Source: Gossypium raimondii
Taxonomy: Eukaryota; Streptophyta; Magnoliopsida; Malvales; Malvaceae
Length of the DNA: 64,000 nucleotides
Assembly (NCBI RefSeq): GCF_025698545.1
Contig: NC_068570.1
Span: 59,663,924-59,727,923 of the forward strand
Direction of reading: 5' to 3'
The notes below the pieces were generated by a model. It was not told the origin of the DNA. It saw only the letters and a program-made list of their open reading frames with translations, and ran no database searches. The position numbers were made by a program, and so were the translations under genes. Each line of letters starts with the position of its first letter. The stretch's first letter is position 1. This document shows positions 35,518 through 47,650 of this stretch, in pieces.

Positions 35518-37291
35518 CTAGTCATTGGTGTTCATACCAGCCTCTACTTCGTCAACAACGTTAACCAACTCGTACTCGACAAGGGAGAGATTGTTGTCGT
35601 CTTTAACGACGAAGTTAGCAGGTTCGGTGACCTCAATACGACCCCATTTGTCGACAGCTAGCCTCATTGAACCTTTAAACATATCTATCTTTGCATTACG
35701 AAGAATTACGGTATTACCTGGCTTCATCAACTCAACTGCAAAATAATTCAAACATGATCAGATTCGAGCGCCTTTCTCTTGATAATAAACAAAATTGAAA
35801 ACCCGAAACAGGTTTTAAACAAAAGAAAAGAAACTCAAACAATGGTAAATCAATTCAATCACAATACATTAATCACAATAAGGAACTCAATTCATGTAAT
35901 CAAACAACTATCAGAATACTAAATAACTCCTAATTGACAAGATAAAAAGTAAGATCCTTTCTTTGATTATATCAAATTCAACAAAAAAAAAAACAAAGAT
36001 CACATGAAAATCATCAAAAATGGCAATGGATTTCACCTTTTAAACAAGCCAAAAATTGAAAGAACAAAGCTTTTAGCATCAATAAAATGTATCATTCAAT
36101 CACAAATACATTTTTTTGTTGCAGGGTTCATGTTCGGGGCTTGTGACTGCCCCTCCAAATAATGTCAGTCTCCAAGGCTCGAATTTATGCAATGTGCTTT
36201 ACCACTGCACCCAAATTCATACTTGCACTAACGAAAACAAAAATATCATAAAACTCATAAAAAATTGCAATAGATTTCATCTTTAAAACAAGCCAAAAAT
36301 AAAAAACCAAAATGAAAGATCACAGCTTTTAGTGTCAAGGATGAAACAAAATGCATCATCCAATAACAAGTCAATTTTTTGGTATCGTAATAGCAGTTTT
36401 ACAGTACATATTCGGGGATTGTCGAACCTATGCTCTATCACTCTTTTTAAGTACAATGCGACTTAACACTGAAACCAAATTTCACACTCGCACTAACAAA
36501 AACAAAGAAACAAAGATTTATTTGGTACTGTTCATTTCCGTTTCAGGGTTCATGTTCGGAGATTATGGAACTATGTTCGAAACTCAATGTGCCTTACCAC
36601 CGCACCCAAATTCACACTTGCACTAACAAGTAACAAAAACAAAAAAGTTATAAAAAATCATCAAAAATTGCACTGAATTTCCATCTTTAAAACAAGCCAA
36701 AAATGAAAAAAGAAAACCCAAATTAAAGATCCAAGCTTTACCCTTTTTGAGAAGAATTAAGATCAGATAAGTGAAATCATAAAGTTGTAATCACAATACA
36801 AAAATAACCCTTAATCACAGCTAAAAAAACCTAAGATCCTTCATCATATAAAATCCACACTATCATAAAAAATGGCACTTAATTTCATCCTTAAAACAAT
36901 CCCCAAAACTTTTTAAAAAAACCCAAAGAAAATATCAAAATTTTTACATGCCCATTTTGGTAAATCGTAAAAATTCTTAAGATAAAAAGCAAAAAATAAA
37001 AATAAAAAAAATTGGGTTTTAAAAAAATGGACCTTGATCATTACGAGCAGTGAAGAGGACAGTGCCGGTTTCATCACCGATAAGGCATTCTGCAATTCGG
37101 GTTTGACGGAGATGTTGAGAAGCGGCTCGACCTTTTTGAAGGACCATGTTTGAAGATAAGACCTTAGCGATTAAGGTATGGCCTTTGCTACCTGGCTTTA
37201 AATGGTCCACTTTCACAAACACTGGTTTTCTCTTCTCCGTTGATTTGATCTGTTGTTCTTGTTCTTGTTGTTGCTGCTGTACTGTCGCCAT
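35518..37291 (-). CDS. Single-stranded nucleic-acid-binding OB-fold protein (SOSS-B/At2g33845-like)
   Basis: Exon 1 is 37291-37033 and exon 2 is 35735-35518, together 158 codons plus stop. The ATG at 37291 gives MATVQQQQQEQEQQ. A TTG three codons upstream is in frame but is not a plant start. After the glutamine-rich leader comes one OB fold: KPVFVKVDHLKPGSKGH (about 24-40), RIAECLIGDETGTVLFTARN (about 70-89), VELMKPGNTVILRNAKI, and DKWGRIEV; it ends NNLSLVEYELVNVV plus a short acidic tail. The family is small, plant-conserved and related to animal SSB1/SOSS-B, and is expected to bind single-stranded DNA or RNA. Its precise plant role is little known. The 1.3-kb intron holds degenerate direct repeats. 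It converges with the RLT1-like gene. Confidence 0.85.
36010..36720. repeat. Degenerate direct repeats inside the OB-fold gene intron
   Basis: ACAAGCCAAAAAT-containing blocks recur near 36045, 36288 and 36692. Between them GGTTCATGTTCGG-type blocks with CACCCAAATTCA..CTTGCACTAAC recur near 36125-36230, 36405-36500 and 36545-36625. They look like two to three unequal copies of a 200-400-bp unit. There is no coding content, and the splice sites are unaffected. Confidence 0.65.
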
Positions 37292-37429
37292 TGATTTCAA
37301 TGGTGTAAAGCTCTTCCTTTTCTATAGTTTTTAACACTATGTATGCGTGTGTATATATTATAGAGATTTGAGGGAGAATTGAGAAATGGGAAAGCCCTAG
37401 AACAGCAATCGAAGCGTTTCTTATTTTGT

Positions 37430-37930
37430 AAATTAGACCAAGCTAGTTAGTAAGTTTACTTTTTGGTCACTTAACTTAAAAATGTTACAAAATAATCACT
37501 AGACTATTCGGAAGTTTTTAAAGTCACTAGGTTATTAGGTTTTTTTTTAAAAGCTCTGACTAGTAAGCTTCAAACAGACGATTTGACAATCAATATCCAT
37601 TGATGAGTAAAATAATGTACTTTAGATTCAATTCGATAACAGTCAATGTTGGAAATCGAAGAAGAAAGTTATCCACATTTTCACGTATTTATAACGTTCA
37701 AAGTTATTTCATGATATAAATTTTTTGAACTGTAGAAGAGAAGGGGATTGAGAGCTTTCAATTGGTACAGGCGGTGCAAACAAAGAACACTATACCATAG
37801 CGATTTTAACAACCCAATAATTTAAATGAAAACTTTTGAATAGTTAGATGATGATTTTGTAACTTTTTGAAGTTGAGTGACCAAAACGTAAATTTGCTAA
37901 TAGTTTAGTAACTTTGGGTTATTTTTCTCT
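37430..37930. mobile_element. Foldback element (AGTAAGTTTAC..GTTACAAAAT family)
   Basis: The left arm TTAGTAAGTTTACTTTTTGGTCACTTAACTT is mirrored at the right by GAAGTTGAGTGACCAAAACGTAAATTTGC (shown here only as family words). The middle contains CAATGTTGGAAATCG and GGTGCAGGCGGTGCAAAC-like text shared with 47290-47520 and 59040-59200. It lies upstream of the OB-fold gene. Confidence 0.7.
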
Positions 37931-38844
37931 CAAAAAAATGAAAGGTATAAAGGCAACATTTAGTCTTGCACTTGTAATTTTTTTTAATTTGGTCCTTGAA
38001 TATTTTTGTCCACATTAATCCTAGAATTTGACAATTTTTTTTTCAATTTGATCCATGAAGTTATATTGCATTAAGGTATAATGACATAGCACTCAGAGAA
38101 TCTGCCATATTATCATTTGTTAACAAAATCTAAATTCAGAGACCAAATCGTGAAAAGCTTCCAAGTTTCGAGGTTAATGTGGACAAAAAAAAGTTCAAAG
38201 ACTAATGTGTCCTTAAAAATCAGTGTCGTTTTTTATACTAAATAGTCCCCAAATTTTGAAAAAAAAAAGTTCTAATTTAATCTTCAATAGTATCTCATCA
38301 ATAAGATACTTATGTTCTAGTCGTGGATATTTATACAATAAATATAAATTCAAATCTAACATGAAGTATATTTAAAATATGTAGATTAAATTGTAAATAC
38401 ATATGTACTTATCACATGAGTAGCTTGGGTGTTAGATTCAAGTTGTCCTCATAACAAACATACACGTCTTCACAAATTGATTTATCTATTTTAGATATAT
38501 TTCATGTCATATTTAAGATAACATCGACAAAATGACTTAACTGACCCTCAAATTATACTTTTTTTTCTCACTTAGATATCGAAAGTTTTGTTTTTTAGAA
38601 AACGGTACAAAAACTATCAATTCCACCTCATTTTACCAAAAAAGTAACAACATTTGATAATAATGTGCCAAATGATAAGTTCTTATTGGTTGATATTGTG
38701 AATTAGGGTAAAATGAAACAAATTGATAGTTAAGACACCATTTTTGACAAAAAAAATAATTTGTAAGTGCCTAAATGAGAAAAATAATAAAATTAGAAGG
38801 CCAATTTTTATTGACGCCTTATATTTAAGTTTAAATAAAACTAA

Positions 38845-38994
38845 TGGTGGGTTTGGATGGGCGATTGGGTGCGGTGCGGTGCGTTTAGTTTACTTTTTGT
38901 CTCACGCTACAGTATCCCTACAGTATCTAATTTCACCGCCACCGCTGTTTTTACACTAACCGCAAGTAAACGCACCGCACATCTAAACTCACCA
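38845..38994. mobile_element. Tourist/PIF-like MITE, 150 bp
   Basis: The inverted ends are TGGTGGGTTTGGATG and CATCTAAACTCACCA, with GCGGTGCGTTTA/TAAACGCACCGC further in. The flanks are TAA (38842-38844 and 38995-38997). A 3-bp TAA/TTA duplication fits the PIF/Harbinger superfamily. It is GC-richer than its surroundings and can fold into a hairpin. Confidence 0.7.
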
Positions 38995-39390
38995 TAAATT
39001 TGCCGATTCTGGTTCAAACCCAAGAATCCGATCAAATTAATGCAACTTCAAAATTGATACAATTCGATTTTATTAAAAAAAAATCAACAATACCCAATAA
39101 CTTGAACCCGAAACATCTTAAATCTATAGTGACCAAAACATGAAAACCCAAATGAAACAAACTCATAACAACTCAAACCTGGATCTCACACGAATTAAAA
39201 TTACTTGAAAACTTTAAAACTCGAATAATCCAGACCTGACTTGAACTCGAACCCGGCCCAACCTTTTCAATTCACTAACTCTGTATAAAACACAATTGAC
39301 AAGAATGACCTTATAATTTGGAATAAATGAAGCAAATGGTAATATTTTTACAATGGCACAAATAATGCATATGAATTATATGGTTTCTCT

Positions 39391-39592
39391 TGGTAAAAGT
39401 ATCATGGAGGCCCTTGTAATAAGAGTCGGATTGCATTTTACCCCCTCTACTTAAAAAATAGGTAAATTAATCTCTACACGTTAAATTAAAGAGCAAACTG
39501 ATCCTTGTACAAGGACTAATTGTCCATTTTTTAAGTAAAGGGAGCAAAATACAATCTGACTTTTAGTCCAAGTGTTTCCGTAGTACTTTTAT
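39391..39592. mobile_element. Mutator-type MITE abutting the MACPF gene's stop codon
   Basis: The ends TGGTAAAAGTATCATGGAGG and CCGTAGTACTTTTAT are inverted repeats of the family at 11908-12284. They are flanked by the perfect 9-bp duplication GGTTTCTCT (39382-39390 and 39593-39601). It is a short 202-bp version. The right duplication includes position 39601, the last base of the neighbouring minus-strand TGA stop codon, so the gene's 3' UTR now starts inside the insertion. Confidence 0.88.
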
Positions 39593-39600
39593 GGTTTCTC

Positions 39601-42600
39601 TCACATTAACATCATACTATCTTCAGACAATATTGTTAACAATGAATACTTGGCTTTGATTGAGATTTTGCCACCTTCTACACAAAGTTTAGCTCCGGTA
39701 ACCACCCAATATCCTGGTAAGTCCTCTGGACCCCTTACCGTCTCGTTCGTGTCAACGAAGCTGATCAATTTCGGTTCTTTTGGAGGTAAAGGTGGACCTC
39801 CGGGGAAAACAGCCGAATTTAAATCCACTTTGGTTGGTTTCTCCGGTTGAGTCAGTCCGGAACTAAACCTAGTGCTGATCAACATTGAGAAAACTCCTGA
39901 TTTCCGTGACAATGTCGAGGGTCCGTCCCATTCGGATCGACGTATCTTAGAGAAACTGACCATGGAGAACCCGAGCCTCAGGAATAGAACTTTCCTCATC
40001 CCAACAGACTTTACCTCAAACCAAGCCTTGGTTACGATGGCAGCGGTATCATCAAAGTGGCTTCCATTGTATTGTATAGGTGCAGTGTATACATGCGAGA
40101 ATATGCTCCACTTGACTGGCTCGAAGTACCCGCGTCCAAGTGGCTCGTCGTTAGGCTCGTAATTGTGGTCATCCGAGAGCTGAAGGATTGTAGGAAGAGT
40201 CGAAAGATGCTGAAGATGGATTGCTAGATGGTCGTTCTTCTTACCTTCCAAGTATAAACGTATCCCCGTCACAGGTCGGTTTCCGGTATCAACCTGTAAA
40301 TGACAGATTCGAGAACAAGTCGGAAATGTGGGACTTTAATAAAACCGTGAATATAAAACTTTGACTTAAGCAGCAAGCAATCGTAATGAACTAAAATGTT
40401 AAATCGTGGTGCAATGCGATACCGGAACGGTATTAACATAAAGCTTAGGCCCCATAAAAGTGAACTGAAGCGACGGCAATGCTTGTTTTCTTCGCTTGAG
40501 ACCGAGAGGCAGATCGCCATATACGGGAGCCCATTGTCGGGGTACTTGAAACTCAAGAAATTCACGAAGTTCCTCTATCGGTGGTTTATCTGCACGGTAA
40601 TAGTACATCGACATTTTATCAAGTATAAACATGTGAATGAGCTCACTATGATCCAAGCAATGGGGAAATTTTTTCGGTTTATAGAACTAAGTCATTCAAA
40701 GATTCGACTTTCTTTATCAGTCGGAAAATTTAAAACGGAAAGTATAAAAATTTATGCAAACTCACATCTTAGGTATAAATTCACCGCATGGCTTAAAAAT
40801 CCGTTGCCTCGAGAACCACCCAGTAGGGAAGTAATAGGCACGAATTTCATCGATATGACATTGGGCGACTGCGATATAGTTGAAAGCCATTGACTATGAC
40901 TTTGACCATAATCGACACCTCCCCTCCGAATATAAACATTCACAATAGCCTACAAAGTTAAATGTAAGAGTCATCACCATTACCGAATTTCTTAATCGGT
41001 ACATGTAACCGAGAAACTTACATTATTCTTTGATCGAGTAACGACGGGAGGCCTAATCGATGCAGCGGGCATGCCTTGAAGGTCCCACGGCATATAAGGT
41101 TCTTCCTGAAGCAATAAATAAAGTTGGACTGTCATTATTCCCCGAGCCTCATGGGCGACGGTTTTTCATAAACTCCATATATATTAGGTGCAAAGTGAAC
41201 ATTCCCCAGAAATTCGTCTAACTACCATAGAGTGCGAAAATAGAACAGATAATACGCATGCATCATTTATACCTTTGGTTTTTCCGAGAATACGGGAGCT
41301 TCTTCATTTTCTGAGAACCTCTCATCAGCTAATTGCTTTAAAGTTTTCTGTACTTCATTCGGGTGGAGATTCGAATTGTTTGATTGCTTTATGTGTATAA
41401 CATCTTTACCTCCCATTTTAACCCCAACGATAATGTGAGTACCGTGTTTTTCAATGAACCTGAGAAAAAAAAACGAACAAAACAGGGATTGTTTTGCAGG
41501 TGTTATAATCCGAAAAAAGAGGACTGCAATTCATTACAAAATACGAAACTTCGAGTCCAAGCAAGTCTTTTACGCAAAAACGATCCCAACATCCGTAAAA
41601 AAAAAAGTACTTACTCGGCAATGGCAGTAGGGTCCCATGTCTCGGGCACATCTTGTTTTACACGCTCAGACAAAGTTATGTGAGCTCTGTCGAGCTCGAC
41701 ATTGTACAGCGTTATGAACCAACCGTCGAAAGCAAGACATTTTGTAGAACTGGCATCCTTTTGCCAGCAACCCTTGAACTCAAACATGGCATTGAATAAA
41801 CCCGAAGGTATCTTGCCGGATAATGAGAGATCTTGGTTGAACTTTTCCGACATCTAAGCACGTAATGAAACCAACAAGAAGTTAAATTCGGAGAAACGGA
41901 AAATTCCGTCAAGCAAAGACTAAAGAAAACACTCGAACTCCGGCCTCAATTATTTCCAGAACAACTTCGAAAGAACAAAGATGCATAATAAACAGCAAAA
42001 GTAGAAATGAGAAAAATATACATATACATATACATATATGTATATGTATGTACATGCATATACACATACACATAGACACATAGGCATATATACATATATG
42101 TATACGTATATCCATATCCATATCCATATCCATATACATATACATAACAGCTCAATTGAATGCTGTTTCACAAGAACGAATCAATTTTTTCTAAAATTCA
42201 TTATAAAACAGTAAAAAAGAAGCTTTTCTTTGTCACTCTACATTATATGCAGTAGCAAATTGTATAAATTTCATTAAAAAATTTGAATCATTATTAAATT
42301 TGCAGAAATTCCCATAACTAAATAATTCAAATATATAAAAGAATTGAAAAAAAAAATGAACAAAAAAAAATTACCTGATTGAACGAAAGAACATCGGAAC
42401 GAAACCTAGTACGCTCGCCCTTATCGCATTTAATCGAATTGGGCACGTTTTTAACAGCAACCCCACCCGGAAAAACCAGTTCCCGACTCACCACTGAGTC
42501 AAGTTCAATCAATCTAGACCCGGAAGGACCAGGTTTACAAGCCGATAACCTTAAATCATTACATAAATCGTACCCATACCCGATAACCGAAACGGCCTTT

Positions 42601-42644
42601 TCCGCCGCCGATTGAGGATCCATTTGATGGAAGTTTCCAGCCAT
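39601..42644 (-). CDS. NSL1: MACPF-domain protein, NSL1/CAD1-like
   Basis: Exons on the minus strand are 42644-42375, 41853-41615, 41459-41273, 41105-41022, 40949-40766, 40589-40423 and 40293-39601, giving 607 codons plus stop, the family's usual ~600. The start MAGNFHQMDPQSAAEKAVSV is followed by the conserved CNDLRLSACKPG and SIKCDKGERTRFRSD. The MACPF signature around exon 3 reads EFIEKHGTHIIVGVKMGG. The C-terminal half has QVPRQWAPVYGDLPLG, LEGKKNDHLAIHLQHL and GYWVVTGAKLCVEGGKISIK. No signal peptide or membrane anchor is seen. The Arabidopsis members NSL1 and CAD1 restrain salicylate-dependent cell death and defence. The exact paralogue is uncertain among NSL1 and two other MACPF genes; NSL1 is favoured by the adjacent RLT1 and ERF homologues. 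Intron 1 carries a CATATA/CATATC repeat. Confidence 0.88.
42016..42147. repeat. CATATA/CATATC microsatellite in MACPF intron 1
   Basis: About 130 bp consist of ATACAT- and CATATC-type hexamer runs, including five consecutive TATCCA units near 42108-42135. All lies inside the first intron. The tract is probably length-polymorphic. Confidence 0.9.
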
Positions 42645-42825
42645 GGATATCGGAATCGACGATGTCTAGAATTGCTTGAAAGGTTTAATGAAACTGAGTT
42701 TGGATTTTGAGGTTTTTTAGTCCATAGCTGATGAAGGAGACGACTACCCATTGAAGTGGCCTTCGGGTCGATTAATTATTTTTTATTAAAAATAATAATA
42801 ATATATTTACCTCAAAAAGTAAACT

Positions 42826-42930
42826 CTTGACGTTTGACTTCAGACGTCAGCTAATGTAAACGAAAGGACCAAAAGGCGGCTGGCGACTCTCTGAAAATGC
42901 TTACTTTTACGACACGTGGCGACGTACTGA
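42826..42930 (-). promoter_or_regulatory. NSL1-like upstream cis-element cluster
   Basis: Within about 100 bp, 180-285 bp upstream of the ATG, lie TTGACGTTTGAC (42828-42839, holding a TGACG and a TTTGAC W-box-type core), GACGTC (42843-42848) and a G-box CACGTGG (42913-42919). TGACG and W-box cores are the sites of TGA and WRKY factors in salicylate responses. This suits the family's role, but binding is inferred. Confidence 0.45.
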
Positions 42931-43320
42931 ATAGTTTCTTTTTTTTAATTTCTATTTGCTTAAGAATATACGCAAACGTTTTTAAATTTTTGGACATCAT
43001 TTTATTTTTTTTCAGAGTTTAGAATATTTTAGAATATTTTAGAAAATGTTTATAATTAATATATTATTTTTCAATTAAATAAAAATAAATTTAATTAATT
43101 GTTTTATGTTTTAAATTTTATAAAATATTTTAAATATAAAAATAATAATACCCGAAATATTTATATATATTAAAAAAAATGGGTATTTTCCATTCGGCTC
43201 AATGATGCTTCCGATAGCGTTTTCAATTAATCGTGTCCGAGTAGAAAACAAGAGAATCGTTTGTAAGTTGTAACGTTTTTTCCCATTTTATTTATTTATT
43301 TATTAATAGTTATTTAAAAG

Positions 43321-43324
<4 letters not shown>

Positions 43325-43363
<39 letters not shown>
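43325..43363. repeat. (TA)n microsatellite
   Basis: About 19 uninterrupted TA units. Dinucleotide runs like this are hypervariable. No gene is attached. Confidence 0.95.
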
Positions 43364-43367
<4 letters not shown>

Positions 43368-46300
43368 GGTTGCTTTAAAATAGAAGCAATACCATTTTGA
43401 ATTCAGGTGGGTCAGTTGAATCAGTTGATAAATTTGTTGAATCAGTTGGATAATAAATTGATTGGAATATAATTGAAATAAGAAATTAAGTCAGTTAATT
43501 CGTGAATTGATACAAATTAATTGAACGATTTTCTATACATTTTTATGAATTTTAATAAATTTTAATTAAATTGACCGGATTAATGAATCAATGACAAAAA
43601 ATAACGAGAGAATTATTGCTCTCATGAATTATAGGTAAAATGGTCAACTTTTTATTAATATCATTATCAAAATTGATGTTTAATTATAATACTTATAACT
43701 GAATGATCGTCTTATAATGAATGAAATTATTTGTTTATTAACAATAAATTAGTTAAAACTTTATTTTTAAATATCAACTTTTATTGAATCAAAGGGTAAA
43801 TTACATCATTAGTCACTAAATTGTAGGTAAACTTTCGTTTTGGCCACTTAATTAAATATATATATAATTTGAACACTGAACTATTCGAAAATTTTCATTT
43901 AAATAACCGAACTATTCAAAAGTTTTTATTTGAGTCATTAAGCTTGTAAACAACGAATTTTTCGAACCAATTAGAAAGAGCCACATGTCAAGTTAAGATT
44001 ACAGTGGGTCAAAACCAAAATTATCATGGTAAAAATGATGAAATCATATATGTGTAATAATTGGATCAAATGGGGCAGTTATATTCTCATAAGAAACCGA
44101 ATATCTTGAAGAAATTATGAAGAATGCCACATTAGTTCAGAAGAAAAGTCGTATTCCAATCCAACTCAACCATGGAGAAGAAGTCAAAAGTCATTTATGA
44201 AGAAAGTTACCTTTCAATTCGTTTCAATTGAAGAAAGGATGTCCAAATCCGTTTCAAGAGCAAGTTGTCACGACACTTGAAGCAATCCACATCCATCCAA
44301 AATCAAGCCAAATAGCTCTTGGATCAAATTCAAACCAAAGAGAGCAATCAAAATATATTTTTTCTTTGTATTTAAGAAATACCCAAAGATTGTTATTTTC
44401 TTTCAAAGTTATCAATAAATTTGATTTTGAATTTCAAGTCAATTTTCGACTCAAATTTTGAGTGTGCAAGGTTGTTAAGGGTTTTTTTTTTTTTTTAAGT
44501 TCCTCCAACGAGTTTCAAGTGATGATTTAATGATCGGTATAGTGAATCAGTACCAATCGACGAGTAAAAGAACATACCTTAAATTCAAGCCGATTTGACG
44601 GTTAGTATCGGAGATCAAAGAGAAAAGCTGCTTGAGTTTTGCTATACAGATTTTTGACATCCAAAAATATTTTATGAAAAAAAAATGAATTGTAAAAGAG
44701 GAGGAAATAAAGCTTTTTATAAGACCAATGCGCACCAATTCTAATAAAAAAATAATGTGTTTTTCGATATAGTACTGACTACATTTCGAACTTAGATTTC
44801 TTTCGGTCTGAATTTTTCAGATTCAGGCTCAGGTCGAGCCGAGCAGGCTCTAATAAATAAAATTGAATTTTCTAAGTTATATATATTTTTATTTCGAATG
44901 TAACTATTTATTTTACTTTCATACGATGACAACACAATTCAGGCGTGTCTTATAAAAAGCATATTTTGAAACTGAGATAAAGTCATCCCAAACAACTCAT
45001 TCACTATTGCTAAACCTGTTTCCACCCTCACCGCTAAAGTTAACCACTAGCATGGTCATTTTTTAGCAAAAAACAAACCATAAATCATACCTTTGACAAA
45101 ACTCAAATGATTAAGCCAAAGGCAAATGTTTCAAATGTATAAAATCCAAAACAACAAGAAAGTGACTAGTTAACAAAAATAGACAAACAAATCTAACCAT
45201 TTTCCTAAAAAAACTACAATAACACTAATCAAGAAAAGTTGTAAAAATTCATTGTAACTCATATTTGATTAGAAAATCCTATAGTGGATACATTCACCCA
45301 TTAATCGAGTAAAGGAGTGCAAACTTGGTCCATGTTGGGTAATTAAAATTTTCCACTCAGTTCCTCTGATTCTTCCGAGGCATTGAACTTACAAAGAAAA
45401 AAAATTAGATATCAATGATGACGACGAAGGTGTGTTGAGTTTTGAACTCAAGGTCTAGATTCACAAAGTTTCTAATACCATCAAAGAAAATTATTTGGGA
45501 AAGAGAAAGAATGGGAGAAAGGGCTTTATTCCAATGTTAAAATAAGAACCAACAAGATGGGGAGCGGCGGCGGTTAGGTTTAGAAAAGAAAAGTTCTTCA
45601 TTTTGAAAAGAATTTTGAAATTGAAGAAGTAAAAATAAATGTGGTAATTGTTTTATTTATAAATTTAATATTTAATAACTAAATTCTATGAAAAAATAAA
45701 ATTTAAAAACAAATTAAACTAATCATAACTACTACGTCGTCATCAGTTCCATTAGTTTTTAACATTCAACGTTGGTCAAAGGGTTTATTTGATTATTTTT
45801 CTCAGTTGAAGGGCTCAATTGGGTGCAAAAAAGTTGGAGGGACTTAATTGATTTTTTGAAAAAGTTCGAGGGTCTTTTATACCATTAAGCCTAACTTTTA
45901 TTATAATCTATAATATAAAAATAGTTATATATATATATATATATATATATGTATTAATAGTTTGGGAAAAGTACAAGAATAGTCACCCAACTATTCATTC
46001 CGTTCTATTTTGGTCACCCAACTATTAATTTTCTCGTTTCAGTCACTCAACTTTTCGAAATTAAATATTTTAGTCATTCTTCTGTTATGAAAGTCTAACA
46101 TGGATTTTGTTTTATTGCCTTAATAATAAATTTAGCCCTCCAATGCTTTCGCATTATATTAATTTTATCCTAAATCTAAAAATTTAATAAATTTAACCTC
46201 AATGTTTACAAGATTTGTCATTTTAGTCCTAATTAAAACCCAAAAAGAAGCTCAAAATTAGCAAATTTATAAACCCAACCATTTTCTAGGTTTACAAATT

Positions 46301-46649
46301 TGTTAATTTTGAGATTCATTTTAGATTTTAATTACAACTAAAGTAACAAATTTTGTAAATATTGAAGGTTAACTTTCTAAAATTTTTAGATTTACAATCT
46401 AAGTTTATATAATTTCTAAACGTTGGAGAGCTAAATTTATTTTTATGGTAATAAAACAAAATCCTTGTTAAATTTATTTTATTTGAATTATTCAAGTTAT
46501 TTACATAATTCGAGTTGCATATTTTAAATTTGAACTGAATTATTTAACTCAAATATTTATTTAAAATCACTTGAAAACTTTTTTTGAACAATCTCATTAT
46601 AAAAACTGATCATATCTGCTGCTCTTTTCTGACATAATGCATACAACTA

Positions 46650-46770
46650 CCCATAGTCCCTCCTCAACCCATAAATAGAAGGATAATGCACTTCAACACA
46701 CTCGAACTCATGTCCTTCTGCATTAGCAACAAAGCACATATCAATAGAGTTATAACTCAATCAACAATTC
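46650..46770 (-). repeat. tRNA-derived SINE-like repeat, copy 3
   Basis: It is homologous to 13265-13395. CCCTCCTCAACCCATAAATAG, GGATAATGCACTTCAACACA, CTCGAACTCATGTCCTTCTG and ATAACTCAATCAACAATT occur on the plus strand in the same order. On the minus strand the box B-like sequence is GAGTTCGAGTG, closer to the tRNA consensus than copy 1. Box A is degenerate (TAACTCTATTGA). Confidence 0.5.
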
Positions 46771-47117
46771 ACTCAAAACTTGAATTATTTAATTTAAAAT
46801 TTTAGAAAATTAATCAAAATTTGTAATGGAGCCTGATTTTACTAGGTTTATGAGGATTAAGTGCCAATTAACACGCGTGAGCAACAATCGCCGGATAGAT
46901 TGTTGGATGGAAGCGAACGATTCAAAAGGCAATTTAAGCTAAGACAAGCTTAACCTATGCAGCCCTTTTCCCTCGTACCTCAATATCAGAAACCAAATTA
47001 ATCGATCCAAGTCACGCGCCGAAATAGCAGTTTATGCCGACAATTTGTTCAAACTTCCTACTCTCATTCCACTCTCAAGACCTCACGCGCTCTAATTTTC
47101 ATTTACTTATTTTATTA

Positions 47118-47650
47118 GAGTAAATTACATCCAGGTCACTAAACTATTACTAATTTTCTATTTTAGTCATTTAACTTAAAAAAGTTATTAAATAGTCACC
47201 AAGCTATTCGGAAGTTTGCATTTAAGTCATTAAATTATTCAGTTAAGTTTTATTTTAGAAAAAGTTCAGCTAGCGGCTTTACGCTATGATTCGATGATTG
47301 ATACAGTGGATTAGTAGCCATCAATGAGTAGAAGAACATACATTACATCCAAATCTATCTGATGGTCAATGTCGGAGATCAAAGGAGAAAGTTGTTTAGA
47401 CTTTGATTCGTAGATTCATGACGTTAAAAGTTACTTCATGAAAAAAATTGAATTGTAGAAGGGAAGGAGAATGAAAGCTTTCGAGTGGTGCAGGTGGTGC
47501 AAACAAAAAAGACCATATAGTAGCGATTTTAACAACTCAATAACTTAAATGAAAACTTTTAAATAGTTTAGTGACCATTTTACAATTTAGAGTTTAGTGA
47601 CCAAAATATAAACTTACTAATAATTTAATAACCTTGGATGCAGTTTACCT
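47118..47650. mobile_element. Foldback element, copy with both arms
   Basis: The left arm GAGTAAATTACATCCAGGTC and TCACTAAACTATTACTAATTT are mirrored at the right by TTAATAACCTTGGATGCAG and GTTTACC, with GGTCACT/AGTGACC further in. The middle text GGTCAATGTCGGAGATCAAAG recurs at 44607 and 59055, in degenerate form. No transposase is present. Confidence 0.75.

Noticed and set aside
37292..37300. Upstream TTG start for the OB-fold protein
   Set aside because: Plant nuclear genes rarely initiate at TTG, and a good ATG follows three codons later, matching the family's MAT.. start.
38245..38830. Possible gene between the OB-fold and MACPF genes
   Set aside because: Only short frames in AT-rich DNA with no splice-supported continuation or domain.
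41909..42171. Three minus-strand frames rich in Tyr, Met, Cys and Ile
   Set aside because: They are translations of the CATATA/CATATC microsatellite in intron 1 of the MACPF gene.
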